A stretch of DNA of 34,026 nt from positions 1-34,026 of the forward strand of contig JAJPJC010000403.1 in assembly GCA_021324445.1 (NCBI GenBank), written 5' to 3'. The notes beneath the pieces were generated by a model, which worked only from the letters and a program-made list of their open reading frames with translations, searched no databases and was not told where the DNA came from. The DNA comes from Isosphaeraceae bacterium (GTDB lineage Bacteria > Planctomycetota > Planctomycetia > Isosphaerales > Isosphaeraceae). This document shows positions 22,110-30,457 of the stretch, piece by piece (position 1 is the stretch's first letter; the number at the start of each line of letters is the position of its first letter). The position numbers and the translations under genes were made by a program.

Positions 22110-22469
22110 TTAGCGGGCCGCCAGGCGGGCGGGGGCCTGGCGATGGACCGTCCCGCCGCCCTGGCTCTCGGGCTCGACCTTCTCGTATCCCAGGTCGCGG
22201 AGGACTTCCAGGACTTCACTCCAGGTGGGAAACATCCGCCCGCTGCGGCGCTTGTACTCGTTCATCGCCATCATGAACTCGGTCTCCGCCTTGGTGTATT
22301 CGCGCTCGCAGGTGGTCGGATCGACGAACCGGCGCCGACCGCTGAGCTGGCGCGCGTTGGCGGCGCGGGTGGCCTGTTCCGTGGCCCGGCGATTGATCCA
22401 TTCCCGGGATTCCTCCAGCGAGTCCGGGGATTCCTCGGTCTCTGCACGGTGGCCTGACGGCTGACTCAT
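22110..22469 (-). CDS. Small conserved hypothetical protein
   Basis: A 119-residue soluble, charged, mostly helical protein. The second of two adjacent ATGs (22469) is preferred because GGGGAG lies 7 bases upstream; the other (22472) would add one Met. Conserved-looking blocks are SREWINRRATEQATRAANAR, RRRFVDPTTCEREYTKAETE and FMMAMNEYKRRSGRMFPTWS, followed by EVLEVLRDLGYEKVE. The sequence feels like a family I have seen repeatedly in planctomycete genomes, but I know no function. There is no signal peptide or membrane segment. The disordered N-terminus is acidic and the C-terminus Pro/Arg-rich. It lies upstream of gltX on the same strand, but gltX has its own promoter. Confidence 0.75.
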   Translation of the reverse strand: MSQPSGHRAETEESPDSLEESREWINRRATEQATRAANARQLSGRRRFVDPTTCEREYTKAETEFMMAMNEYKRRSGRMFPTWSEVLEVLRDLGYEKVEPESQGGGTVHRQAPARLAAR

Positions 22470-22472
22470 CAT

Positions 22473-23192
22473 CACACTCCCCTGAACGCCGGCCGGGCTC
22501 GGCACCGCACCGCCCCGGTGGGCAGAACCTTGGAGAAGACCTCGTCCTGCGATCGTCCGCGCCCGCGAGGAGCCCTCTCCGTCCCCACGGATCGACGCGC
22601 CACACCATGGGTTCCCGGCGCGTCCCTAACCGAACCTAAGCCGTGGCGGTGACACCATGGCTGTCACAGGTGTTTTTTTTTCCGAGATCGCGGGGGCGTG
22701 ATCCGGCTCCAACGGGTCCCGCCGGCCCAGGTCCCGACCCTCGACCCGGCCGTTGGGACCACGGCCTGCCCTGGCGGCCGCCGTTCCTGCGTTGGTCCAT
22801 GGATGTGCGCCGCTTCCGGCCGGTGGCTCGGGGTCACGCGGCCGACCCGGGCACCGTAATGAGGTAGGGCGTAAACGGCTGGGGTGCGCGCCGACACCGC
22901 GACGGCCTTGGGTCAGGGGCTGGCGACGAGGGGACCAGCCGCTTGCCCGAGGGGGATCGCTCCGCAGGGTCCGTCGCGAGGCAATCGGGATGCGCCGCCG
23001 AGCGGGGTCGACCCGGCTTCGGGGGCGCGACCGCGGCGGCGATTGCGATCGAACGGGTGGACGGCGCGTGGCGGCCCTCGCGCTCGACTTGCTAAGATAG
23101 TTTCAGCCGGATGTGCTCAGGTTCTCGGTCGGTTCCGGACGACCTGAGCCCCGAGCGACTTTTCCCACCGACAGATCAAGGTCTCTCCGATC
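22473..23192. other. 720-base divergent intergenic region
   Basis: It lies between the minus-strand small protein gene and the plus-strand kinase gene, so it should hold both promoters. Visible items are the hairpin/T-run at 22649-22681, a duplicated ACACCATGG (22601 and 22652 areas), and a possible -10 (TAAGAT, 23093-23098) for the kinase without a good -35. No frame has convincing codon bias and no RNA gene was recognised. Confidence 0.45.
22649..22681 (+). terminator. Intrinsic terminator on the + strand with no gene before it
   Basis: GTGACA (22649-22654) and TGTCAC (22662-22667) form a stem around CCATGGC, followed five bases later by nine T residues (22673-22681), the only long T-run in the window. 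All genes to its left run the other way, so a plus-strand transcript ending here would be a small or antisense RNA. Confidence 0.5.
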
Positions 23193-24722
23193 ATGCCCGA
23201 ACTCGACGCGGAAACCCTGGTCGATCAAGTCACGATGCTCGGTTTGATCACGCGCGAGCAGCTCCGGGAGGCGACGGCCGATGCCGGCGACGTCGCGCCC
23301 GACGCGGTGCTCCGCACCCTGCTCCGCAAGGGATGGCTCACGAGCTGGCAGATTGACCGGCTCAAGAAGGGCGATCCCACCGGCTTCTTCTTCGGCGACT
23401 GCAAAGTGCTCTTCCATCTGGCCGAGGGGACCTTTGCCCGGGTCTATCGCGGTCAGCACCCCGCCGGCGGCCCGGTGGCCATCAAGGTCCTGCGGCAGCG
23501 GTTCGCCCAGTTGCCGGAGGCCGTCTCGCGCTTCCACAAGGAGGCCGAGGCCGGCATGCGGCTGGACCATCCCAACATCGTCCGCGTCATCGACGTGGGG
23601 CAGCAGGACAACCGCCACTACATGATCATGGAATACGTGGAGGGCATGAACCTCCGCGACTTCCTCAAGCTCCGCGTCCGGATGACGGCCCAGCAGGCCC
23701 TCCCCTTGATGGTCGGCCTGGCCCACGCCCTGAAGTATTCGCTCGACCGCGGCGTCACCCACCGCGACATCAAGGGGACCAATATCCTCATCTCCAACAA
23801 GGGCGTCGCCAAGCTGGTCGATTTCGGCCTGGCCACCATGGAGGGGGACGACAGCAAGCAGGCTGTCAAGAGCCAGCGCACTGTCGATTACTCGGCGCTG
23901 GAGCGGACCTGCAACAGTCCCAAGGGCGATCCCCGCTCGGACATCTACTTCCTCGGCTGCGTCTTCTATCAGATGGTGACCGGCCAGCTACCCATGGAAG
24001 AGGCCGAGAGCAAAGATCTGCTCAAGAAGATGCTCAAGCGGTCCTTCGGGGCGATCAAGCCGATCAGCGATCATCCCTATGCACCCGACGAGGAACTGGC
24101 CGCGATTATCGAGAAGATGATGAAGGTGGATCTCAAGGCCCGCTACCAGACGATGGATGACGTGGTGGTCGATCTTGAGCGCTATCGGGCCTCGCTGGAC
24201 GCAGCCACGGGCAAGCCCGGCGCGGGGGCCCGACACCACGAGGAGGACGAGTTCGCGTCGATCTTCATCCTCCCTCCCGAACCTTCGGCCGAGGAGGAGC
24301 TGGCCCGGGAAGCCGCTCCCTTGCCGTTCGAGGTCAAGGCCATCGTGCAGAAGAGCGTGCTGTGTGTCGAGGCCCAGACCGAGATCCAGGATGTGCTCCG
24401 CAAGTCGCTCTCGCGGATGGGATATCGCGTGCTGGTCGTCAGCGACGCCGAGCGGGCGGCCGAGCGGTTTCGCGAGTCGCCGGTCGATGCCGTCATCTTC
24501 GATACCGACGGCCAGGGACCGGAGGCGCTGGACCACTTCCTGGACATGCATGAGAAGGCCCACGAGGACGAGCATCAACTGGTCGCGGTGGTGCTCCTGG
24601 GACCGCGTCAGGGGGCACTCAAGGATCAACTCCCCACCGACGACCGGCTGATCGTCCTCTCCAAGCCGCTCAAGATGAAGGAGGTCCAGGAGTCGATCCA
24701 CCGCCTCTTGCCCGCCCGCTGA
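23193..24722 (+). CDS. Hanks-type Ser/Thr kinase fused to a receiver domain
   Basis: A 509-residue cytoplasmic protein. Residues 1-65 are a helical planctomycete kinase leader (LLRKGWLTSWQIDRLKKGDP then GFFFGDCKVL). The kinase domain (about 68-335) has VAIK (Lys98), a helix-C Glu near 117, HRDIKGTNIL (Asp192, Lys194, Asn197) and DFGLATMEG (Asp210); the APE position reads ALERT. A low-complexity acidic linker follows (340-380). Residues 385-509 form a CheY-like receiver: phosphoacceptor Asp437 in AVIFDTDG and Lys491 in VLSKPLK. The acidic pair at its start is only partly kept (CVEAQTE). There is no membrane segment, unlike most PknB-type kinases. This links Ser/Thr phosphorylation with a two-component input or output; the partners are unknown. 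Confidence 0.93.
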   Translation: MPELDAETLVDQVTMLGLITREQLREATADAGDVAPDAVLRTLLRKGWLTSWQIDRLKKGDPTGFFFGDCKVLFHLAEGTFARVYRGQHPAGGPVAIKVLRQRFAQLPEAVSRFHKEAEAGMRLDHPNIVRVIDVGQQDNRHYMIMEYVEGMNLRDFLKLRVRMTAQQALPLMVGLAHALKYSLDRGVTHRDIKGTNILISNKGVAKLVDFGLATMEGDDSKQAVKSQRTVDYSALERTCNSPKGDPRSDIYFLGCVFYQMVTGQLPMEEAESKDLLKKMLKRSFGAIKPISDHPYAPDEELAAIIEKMMKVDLKARYQTMDDVVVDLERYRASLDAATGKPGAGARHHEEDEFASIFILPPEPSAEEELAREAAPLPFEVKAIVQKSVLCVEAQTEIQDVLRKSLSRMGYRVLVVSDAERAAERFRESPVDAVIFDTDGQGPEALDHFLDMHEKAHEDEHQLVAVVLLGPRQGALKDQLPTDDRLIVLSKPLKMKEVQESIHRLLPAR

Positions 24723-24801
24723 GGTCGAGCGAGGGGACCTGGCGCGGTCTTACCACCACCACCCAGCCCGAGAAGGATCGACGGCAAGCGTGCTCGCGGT
24801 A

Positions 24802-24890
24802 TGAACCACGAAAGACACGAATGGCACGAAGGTCGGAAAAAGTCAGCAGCATCCGCCCTTTTCGTGCCTTTGGTGGGTTTCGTGGTTCAA
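24802..24890. repeat. Family A palindromic repeat, copy A2
   Basis: Left arm TGAACCACGAAAGACACGAA plus TGGCACGAA (24802-24830) and the right arm at 24861-24890 are imperfect inverted copies around a 30-base unrelated centre. The GAACCACGAAA core matches copy A1 at 1783-1919. It occupies the gap between the kinase gene and the following secreted-protein gene. Confidence 0.8.
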
Positions 24891-24947
24891 TCGTCTTAAG
24901 AAGAAGTCTTGGTCGATGAGCCATGGGGGGAGAAAGGGCGGCAGGCC

Positions 24948-25970
24948 ATGCTCTCGACCGGCGCGGCACCCTGGCTGATGCTGCTCTTCGCCGTGTCGGG
25001 AGCCGGTCCGGACCCCGACGCGCCGCCGGCGGCACCCGAAGCCAGGGCCGTGGCCTACCTCGCGCGGGAAGTCCCACGGTGGTCGCGCGCCAACCAGTGC
25101 TATTCGTGCCACAATAACGGCGACGCGGCACGGGCGCTGTACCAGGCCGCCCGCGCCGGGATCCCGGTCCCCGCCGGGGCGATGGCCGACACGACCGCCT
25201 GGTTGAGCCGGCCGGCGAGCTGGGATCACAACGGCGGCGACGGTCCGTTCAGCGACAAACGGCTGGCACGGGTGGTCTTCACCGCGACCCTGGCGACGGC
25301 GGTGCAGACCCAGGCGATTGGCGATCGCGGGGTGCTGCTCCGCGCCGCCGAGCGACTGGCGCTGGACCAAGCGGGTGACGGCTCCTGGCCGCTGCAAGGG
25401 GACGAGGCGCTGGGATCGCCCGCGGCCTACAGCCGTCCGCTGGCTACCTACCTGGCCCGCGCGAGTCTCGCCGCGGCCGATCCCGTGCGATTCCGCGCCG
25501 CCATGGCCCGCGCCGACGGCTGGCTCTTGAGCCGGGAGATGGTGACCAGCACCGACGCCGCGGTCGGCCTCCTGGCGGCGGCCGGGTCGGAGGCGCCGGC
25601 CGTCGCCGCGCGCCGCCGCGCGGCGGTGGAGCTGCTCCGCCGCGCCCAGGCGGGAGACGGCGGCTGGGGGCCTTATCGCGCCGACCCCCCCGAGCCGTTC
25701 GACACGGCCATGGCCCTGCTCGGCCTGGCGCAGTGCGGCCCGACGGACGAGGTCCGGCGCCTGATCGCCCGCGGCCGCGAATACCTGATCGCCGGGCAAC
25801 AACCCGACGGCGGCTGGACCGAGACCACCCGACCGCCCGGCGGCGAGAGCTACGCCCAGCGGATCTCCACGACCGGCTGGGCGACCCTGGCACTCCTGGC
25901 CACACGCGATGTCGGGCACCACCCGCGCGGCGGCGCCGCGGACCGGTCCACCGCTCATCCCGGCGATTAA
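24948..25970 (+). CDS. Secreted alpha-toroid (prenyltransferase/squalene-cyclase-like) protein with CxxCH
   Basis: A 340-residue protein from ATG 24948, which begins a signal peptide (APWLMLLFAVSGAG); an in-frame TTG at 24909 would bury it. CYSCH at 51-55 is a c-type heme-attachment motif near the mature N-terminus. The rest is helical repeats with the QxxDGGW signature of the terpene cyclase/prenyltransferase toroid: AGDGSWPLQGDEA, AGDGGWGPYRADPP and QPDGGWTETTRPPG. It lacks the DxDD motif of class II cyclases, so catalysis of cyclisation is unlikely. It may be a periplasmic heme-binding or scaffold protein. The stop overlaps the stop of the convergent FHA gene by four bases (TTAA). Confidence 0.85.
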   Translation: MLSTGAAPWLMLLFAVSGAGPDPDAPPAAPEARAVAYLAREVPRWSRANQCYSCHNNGDAARALYQAARAGIPVPAGAMADTTAWLSRPASWDHNGGDGPFSDKRLARVVFTATLATAVQTQAIGDRGVLLRAAERLALDQAGDGSWPLQGDEALGSPAAYSRPLATYLARASLAAADPVRFRAAMARADGWLLSREMVTSTDAAVGLLAAAGSEAPAVAARRRAAVELLRRAQAGDGGWGPYRADPPEPFDTAMALLGLAQCGPTDEVRRLIARGREYLIAGQQPDGGWTETTRPPGGESYAQRISTTGWATLALLATRDVGHHPRGGAADRSTAHPGD

Positions 25971-27475
25971 CCATTGATCACCTTGAGGATCTTCTGCCAG
26001 TAGCCCTGGCGTTCCCGCTGAATCTCGGTGATCCGTCGGGTCAGGTCGGCGTAAAGTTCCTCACTGGCCATCACCGGTGGTGGGCCGGCCTGGGGCTTGG
26101 CCGCCTCGCGGGCTTTGGCCGCGGGTCGCTGGGTCGACCCGGGCTTGCCCGCGGCATCGGAAGGCGGACCCTCGGGCCGTTTCATGACCTGCTGCTGGGC
26201 CGGGCGCGGGCGCGGCGGGGCTTGGGGCTGCGTGGCATCGGCCGTCCGGGCCGGCCCCCGCCGCCGTCGGTGATGGCCCCCAGCCGCCGGGGGGCTGGAT
26301 TTGGCCGACTCGGGAAGCTGTCCCAGACGGGCATGCAGCCGGGTCAGCTTCCGCGTGAGCTTCTGGACCTGGTCGAGCTCGTCGCGCACCGAAGCCAGGT
26401 GCTCGCGGTGCATGGCGATGAACATCTGGACCATCATGATCATGTCGTTATGAAAGGTCTCCATGAGCTGGACTTGCTGCTGCCACAGGGCCAGGAGGTT
26501 GGACCCGGGGGCCGGCACCGGCTCCCAGTCGCCACGGCTCAGAGGGGCGGGCGCGCCGGCCACGACGGGCTGCGGCACCGGCTGGGCCCTCATCAGGCTG
26601 GGGGTGGGCGCCTTGTGCCGGACCGCCAGGCTCCTCCGATCGCGATCGGACGAGGCCAGGGTGGGCGCGCGGGCAGGAGCCGGCGGTGCGGTCGAACTCG
26701 CCCCGGCCGAGAGGGGGACGTCCTGGCGACAGATCCCCTCGGGCGGGCTTTCATACCTGAGCACGAAGGTGAACAGGCCGATCCGGATCGGGTCCCCGTC
26801 GGCGAGCCAGGCCCAGCGCACCCGGATCCCGTTGACGTAGACTCCCTCCCGGGCCGCCAGATCGACGACCCAGAGACCGAACGGAGTGCGGACCAGGCAG
26901 GCGTGATAGCGCGAGACGCTGTCATCGCCGAAGGCGAACTGGCAGCGTTCGGATCGGCCGACCAGGGCGAGCGAGCCCTTCATGGTCCACGTCGAGGTCT
27001 GGCCACCCACGCGAATGGGGAGTTCCAGCCACGGTCGCGGGAGCGCATCCCCCTGCGACCCCGCACCGTCCTGGGCGGCGAACGGATCGAGCCCCTCCGA
27101 GCGGGCCGGCTCCTCGGCCTGGCGATCGGTCCGGTGGATCCGGTAGGGGCCGACCTGGAGGAATTGCCCGGGATCGAGCCAGCCCTGGGATTGGGCCGCC
27201 TCCTGGCCGTCCCAGTAGGTCTGGGTGCGACTCTCGAGGTCGACCCAAAAAACCCGGCCCGCGATCGCCTGAAGATAGGTATGACGCCGGCTGACCTGGG
27301 GGTGCTCCAGGAACAGGTCGGCCTGGGGACACCTGCCGACCAGCAGGAACGGCCGGGGATAGTCCAGGGGCGTGTAGGCCCCGGCGGACGAGCGTGCCTC
27401 CTGACAGACCAGGGAGAGCGGAGCGCCCAGGCCGCAGGCGTTGCGGAAGAGTTGCAGGGCCGTCTCGAAACTCAT
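25967..27475 (-). CDS. Protein with two FHA domains and a C-terminal coiled coil
   Basis: With ATG 27475 the product has 502 residues. FHA domain 1 (about 42-115) shows VGR, HPQVSRRH and VDLESR; FHA domain 2 (about 168-240) shows VGRSERC, DDSVSRYHACL and VNGIRVRWAWLADGDPIRIG. Both keep the GR and SRxH phosphothreonine-reading residues. A Pro/Ala-rich linker precedes a long helix (about 326-387) likely to form a coiled coil, then a basic disordered region and a last helix. It probably binds phosphothreonine proteins, for example targets of Ser/Thr kinases such as the one at 23193. The start is uncertain: ATG 27538 (MTHSADP) and TTG 27595 are in frame, and none has a good ribosome site. Confidence 0.85.
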   Translation of the reverse strand: MSFETALQLFRNACGLGAPLSLVCQEARSSAGAYTPLDYPRPFLLVGRCPQADLFLEHPQVSRRHTYLQAIAGRVFWVDLESRTQTYWDGQEAAQSQGWLDPGQFLQVGPYRIHRTDRQAEEPARSEGLDPFAAQDGAGSQGDALPRPWLELPIRVGGQTSTWTMKGSLALVGRSERCQFAFGDDSVSRYHACLVRTPFGLWVVDLAAREGVYVNGIRVRWAWLADGDPIRIGLFTFVLRYESPPEGICRQDVPLSAGASSTAPPAPARAPTLASSDRDRRSLAVRHKAPTPSLMRAQPVPQPVVAGAPAPLSRGDWEPVPAPGSNLLALWQQQVQLMETFHNDMIMMVQMFIAMHREHLASVRDELDQVQKLTRKLTRLHARLGQLPESAKSSPPAAGGHHRRRRGPARTADATQPQAPPRPRPAQQQVMKRPEGPPSDAAGKPGSTQRPAAKAREAAKPQAGPPPVMASEELYADLTRRITEIQRERQGYWQKILKVING

Positions 27476-27623
27476 GGCGAATTCGGTTTCCCAAGGGCAG
27501 GGAGAACCATCCCGGCCCGGATCGGCGGAGTGGGTCATCCCGCGTGGCTCCCACCAGTCCCGATCCATTCGACCGCACGGGTCGGAATTCTGCAAGCGGG
27601 ACCATGCATGCCGCTGGAGGGAA

Positions 27624-27644
27624 GGCGCGGGGATCCCCCGCGCC
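27624..27644 (-). terminator. Strong hairpin between the Ig-like and FHA genes
   Basis: GGCGCGGGG (27624-27632) and CCCGCGCC (27637-27644) form a near-perfect stem in the gap downstream of the gene ending at 27660. No T-run follows, so it may attenuate, or protect the 3' end of, the upstream message. Confidence 0.4.
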
Positions 27645-27659
27645 GGCCCTCGGGAAGGC

Positions 27660-28937
27660 TCAGCGCGAACCGGGGTCGACCCGAAACGGGAGGACGACGG
27701 TCTCGGACACGATCCGCCGGGAGATCGGGCCGGTCAGGTCGACCTCGAACGGCCGCGCAATGCTGTTCCCCGCAACATCTTCCAGCTCCGTGCCGATCAC
27801 CAGGCGATACGCGCCCGGGTGCCAGGGCTGGCTGGGCGTCCAGCGCCAGATCGTCTCCTCAGCGGCCACGGAGATCTGGCCCGGTAACGGCGGACCCGCC
27901 GCCTCCTGGACGGCGATCAGCCGGTCGAGCAGCGCCCGGTCCAGCGGCTCGGGGAAGCGGACTTCCAGCGGGTCGCGCGTCTGGGCCCGAGGCGGACGGA
28001 CCCTCCAGGTCCTGGGATCCGGCGAGGTGTCGTCCGGCTCCCCAACTCGGAACGACTTGCGGAAGCCCTGCTTGAGTGGACGCCCCATCGCGTCCGGCCA
28101 GTCCCGGTCCACGATCAGCTCATAGGACTTGCCGGCCTCGAGGATCGGGCCGACCTCCTCCCGCGGCTTGAGCCCGCGCTTGATGCGGCCCGGTTCGAAC
28201 AGCAGGGTCAAGCGTGTGCCGTCGCCGGACCACAGCTCTTCGTCGAGGTGCAGGAAGGGCGCATCCACCGGCTTGCCGGTCGCACCGAGCAGCCGGAGGT
28301 GACGAGAGGCTTCCCCTCGGCTCATCGGGCCGGAGAAGCGGATGTAGAAACGCAGCAAGTTTTCGGGCAGGAGGGCTCCGGTCGGATCCACACCCAGCAC
28401 GATCGTGGTGGGAGGTGCCGGTCGGACCGGGATCGAAAACTCGGCCACCAGCGGGTTCGTGGAAGCGGGCGTCCCCTCGGTGGACCCGCTCCCAGGCGCC
28501 ATCGTCCGGACGAGGCCGTGGAGCCGGACGGGGTCGAACTCCGCCCGGTAGCGGACCCCCGGCTCCAGGGGAAACCGGGGCTGGAACCGGAGGATCGGTC
28601 CGTCCACGCTGTACGAGCCCAGCAACAGCGGCGTGTCGTTTGATCCGGCTCCATCGCCGCGAACGACACGTACGGTCAGGAACGACGACCAGCGGTCGAC
28701 CGTCATCCCGGGCTTCCGGAGCGCGGCCAGCGCGGCGGGATCGGCCCCGAGGACCTCGACCCGGGCCGTCCGATCATCGGGGGCTCGGGTGACCCAGGTC
28801 AGGGTCGGTACGGACCGAGCCGGCCCGCCCGCGGGCGGGGAGTCCACGGCGCCAGCCGGTGTCGGGGCCCACTCCGCGATCACGGAGAGGGCCCCGCCGG
28901 TCAGGAGCAGCACCAGGTGACGGAGGCGCTCAATCAC
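27660..28937 (-). CDS. Secreted protein with SbsA/Big_5-type Ig-like domains
   Basis: A 425-residue exported protein. The start is GTG 28937, whose GTGA overlaps the preceding gene's stop, so the two are translationally coupled; it gives a signal peptide (LRHLVLLLTGGALSVIAEWA). At least two 'SbsA Ig-like' units are seen: LPENLLRFYIRFSGPMSRGE with HLRLLGATGKPVDAPFLHL, and RDPLEVRFPEPLDRALLDRL with WTPSQPWHPGAYRLVIGTEL and DVAGNSIARPFEVD. LEPGRIKRGL is the usual family link. These domains occur in surface and adhesion proteins. No catalytic residue is evident. It is probably periplasmic or surface-exposed and works with the partner encoded upstream. Confidence 0.8.
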   Translation of the reverse strand: MIERLRHLVLLLTGGALSVIAEWAPTPAGAVDSPPAGGPARSVPTLTWVTRAPDDRTARVEVLGADPAALAALRKPGMTVDRWSSFLTVRVVRGDGAGSNDTPLLLGSYSVDGPILRFQPRFPLEPGVRYRAEFDPVRLHGLVRTMAPGSGSTEGTPASTNPLVAEFSIPVRPAPPTTIVLGVDPTGALLPENLLRFYIRFSGPMSRGEASRHLRLLGATGKPVDAPFLHLDEELWSGDGTRLTLLFEPGRIKRGLKPREEVGPILEAGKSYELIVDRDWPDAMGRPLKQGFRKSFRVGEPDDTSPDPRTWRVRPPRAQTRDPLEVRFPEPLDRALLDRLIAVQEAAGPPLPGQISVAAEETIWRWTPSQPWHPGAYRLVIGTELEDVAGNSIARPFEVDLTGPISRRIVSETVVLPFRVDPGSR

Positions 28938-30043
28938 GGCAGTTCGATCGTCTCGAGGTTCAGGCCGTTGGGATTCTGAACCAGGATCACGGCGTGCTGG
29001 CCATCGAGCTGATCCATCTGGACAACGCCCTTGAGGCTGGCGACGGTTTCGTAGCCGAGCCCCTTGGTGCCCCGGACCGGCTCGGTGATGCCCGCCGCCG
29101 TGCCCGCTCCCTCGGTGGGGATCTTCATCACGCCCCGGTTGCTGTTCGTCATCAGGATGAAGTCCTTGCCATCCTTTTGATAGACGATCATATCCAGCGG
29201 GTTGTTGCCATTGCCCAGCTCGGCGATGGTCGTCCCCTTGATGTGGGCACCGGCCTTCAGCTCGGCCACGGGCACCTTGACCAGCGGCGTGCACGTGTAG
29301 GCCGCCAGCATGTGCGGCTCGTTCTGAATCCGGTAAATCACGAAGGTCCGGATCGGCGACTTGGTCTCGAACCGGGCGTGCGATCCGTGGTAGATCTCGA
29401 TCGCGGCCCCATCGATGCCCTCGCTGCTGAACGGGAACGGGATGGAAATCAGCCGCGACGAGAACTCTTCGTTGGAGAGTCCGGCGAGGAAGACCCGGCC
29501 GTCCACATAGGCCAGGTCCGTGATGACCTGGCTCCGCAGACTCCGGCCGCGCTGCTGGGCGTTGGGCGCGGGGGCATTGGGAACCTCGGCCTTGGCAAAC
29601 CGAACGTTATCCAGCGACAGCTCTTCCAGCCGGCCGTCGCCGTTGACCCGGATGATCATCGGGATCGCTTCGGGCCCGCGCCCGCGCGCCACCGAGACAT
29701 ACACGGTGCCCGAGCGGGGATTGACCGCCAGGTCATTGACCTGGACCTGTCGGGCCTCGGTCCCCAGCATGGCCGCGATCTTCCCCGCCAGGTCCTTGAC
29801 CTGGACCGGCCCCTTCTGGGCCGCCGGGGTCGCGTCCCGGGTGTCGATGGCGAACAGCGCGGCTCCCTGCGTGTCGCCGACGAACAGGATGCCCTCCGGC
29901 CCAAAGGTCAAGGGGCCCGCCGACTTCAGGTCGGGCTTCCCTTCCTTGAGGCTGGCGGTGGGCTCGGCCCCCATCGCCATGGCGGCGGTCCAGGAGATTC
30001 CCGCCAGCACGATCGCCGTCACGCGAATTCCCAATCTCGACAT
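28934..30043 (-). CDS. Secreted beta-propeller-like hypothetical protein
   Basis: A 369-residue protein with a signal peptide (IRVTAIVLAGISWTAAMAMGA). AAGG-type ribosome site AAGGAGAA lies about 10 bases before ATG 30043. Repeated short blocks such as GPLTFGPEGILFVGDTQG, VNDLAVNPRSGTVYVSVARG, VITDLAYVDGRVFLAGLSN and GNNPLDMIVYQKDGKDFILM look like blades of a beta propeller of the NHL/SMP-30 style. There is no heme motif or enzyme signature. It is the first gene of a coupled pair with the Ig-like protein, behind a plausible promoter at 30112-30139. Function is unknown; a structural or ligand-binding role in the periplasm fits. Confidence 0.8.
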   Translation of the reverse strand: MSRLGIRVTAIVLAGISWTAAMAMGAEPTASLKEGKPDLKSAGPLTFGPEGILFVGDTQGAALFAIDTRDATPAAQKGPVQVKDLAGKIAAMLGTEARQVQVNDLAVNPRSGTVYVSVARGRGPEAIPMIIRVNGDGRLEELSLDNVRFAKAEVPNAPAPNAQQRGRSLRSQVITDLAYVDGRVFLAGLSNEEFSSRLISIPFPFSSEGIDGAAIEIYHGSHARFETKSPIRTFVIYRIQNEPHMLAAYTCTPLVKVPVAELKAGAHIKGTTIAELGNGNNPLDMIVYQKDGKDFILMTNSNRGVMKIPTEGAGTAAGITEPVRGTKGLGYETVASLKGVVQMDQLDGQHAVILVQNPNGLNLETIELP

Positions 30044-30111
30044 CGGTGGTTCTCCTTCGTTGTGGAACCCGTCGACTCCCGACGTTGCCAGACGTCTTCC
30101 GCCGAATCGGC

Positions 30112-30139
30112 ATTATCGCCGCAATCCGGGGAGAATCAA
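30112..30139 (-). promoter_or_regulatory. Putative promoter of the propeller/Ig-like gene pair
   Basis: Minus strand: TTGATT (30139-30134), 16-base spacer, GATAAT (30117-30112). It predicts a leader of about 60 bases before ATG 30043. Confidence 0.45.
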
Positions 30140-30226
30140 CGAGCTAGTCGGGGAACTTCGAGCATTCCCGTCAGAAGTAGGCGTCAGTCTCGTACCTTCG
30201 TGCCGGTCCGCAAGACCGAGTAAAAC

Positions 30227-30292
30227 GTAGGTCAGGCTTGAGCCTGACACCGACGGCGACTCGGAACCCTGTCAGGCTGAAGCCCGACCGAC
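30227..30292. repeat. Family C palindromic repeat, copy C3
   Basis: Left arm GTAGGTCAGGCTTGAGCCTG then ACA (30227-30249) is the consensus arm of copy C1. The right arm (30268-30292) is a diverged inverted copy (CTGTCAGGCTGAAGCCCGAC then CGACC). It lies free in the intergenic region, not touching either gene. Confidence 0.8.
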
Positions 30293-30457
30293 CTTCGTGC
30301 GTTTTTCCCCGGGCTCGACGCCTCTTTATCATAGGATGGTCTCCGGACGAGCCGCGAGGGACAGAGGTCTTCAGGCGAGTCCGTCGTGTGATTGCATGAA
30401 CGATGGCGCTGGTTGCCGCGGGGCACACCGGTGTTCGCGATCTTGGGAGGCGAGCGC

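Larger units (their letters stand above)
30044..30457. other. 414-base divergent intergenic region
   Basis: It holds the minus-strand promoter at 30112-30139 and repeat C3 at 30227-30292. The remainder has a T-rich CTCTTTATCATAGGAT (about 30326-30341) that may belong to a promoter for the HINT gene, but no -35 fits well. No gene was seen. Confidence 0.5.

Noticed and set aside
23069..23098. Promoter for the kinase gene using TAAGAT at 23093-23098
   Set aside because: No acceptable -35 hexamer lies 16-18 bases upstream, so it is mentioned only in the intergenic note.
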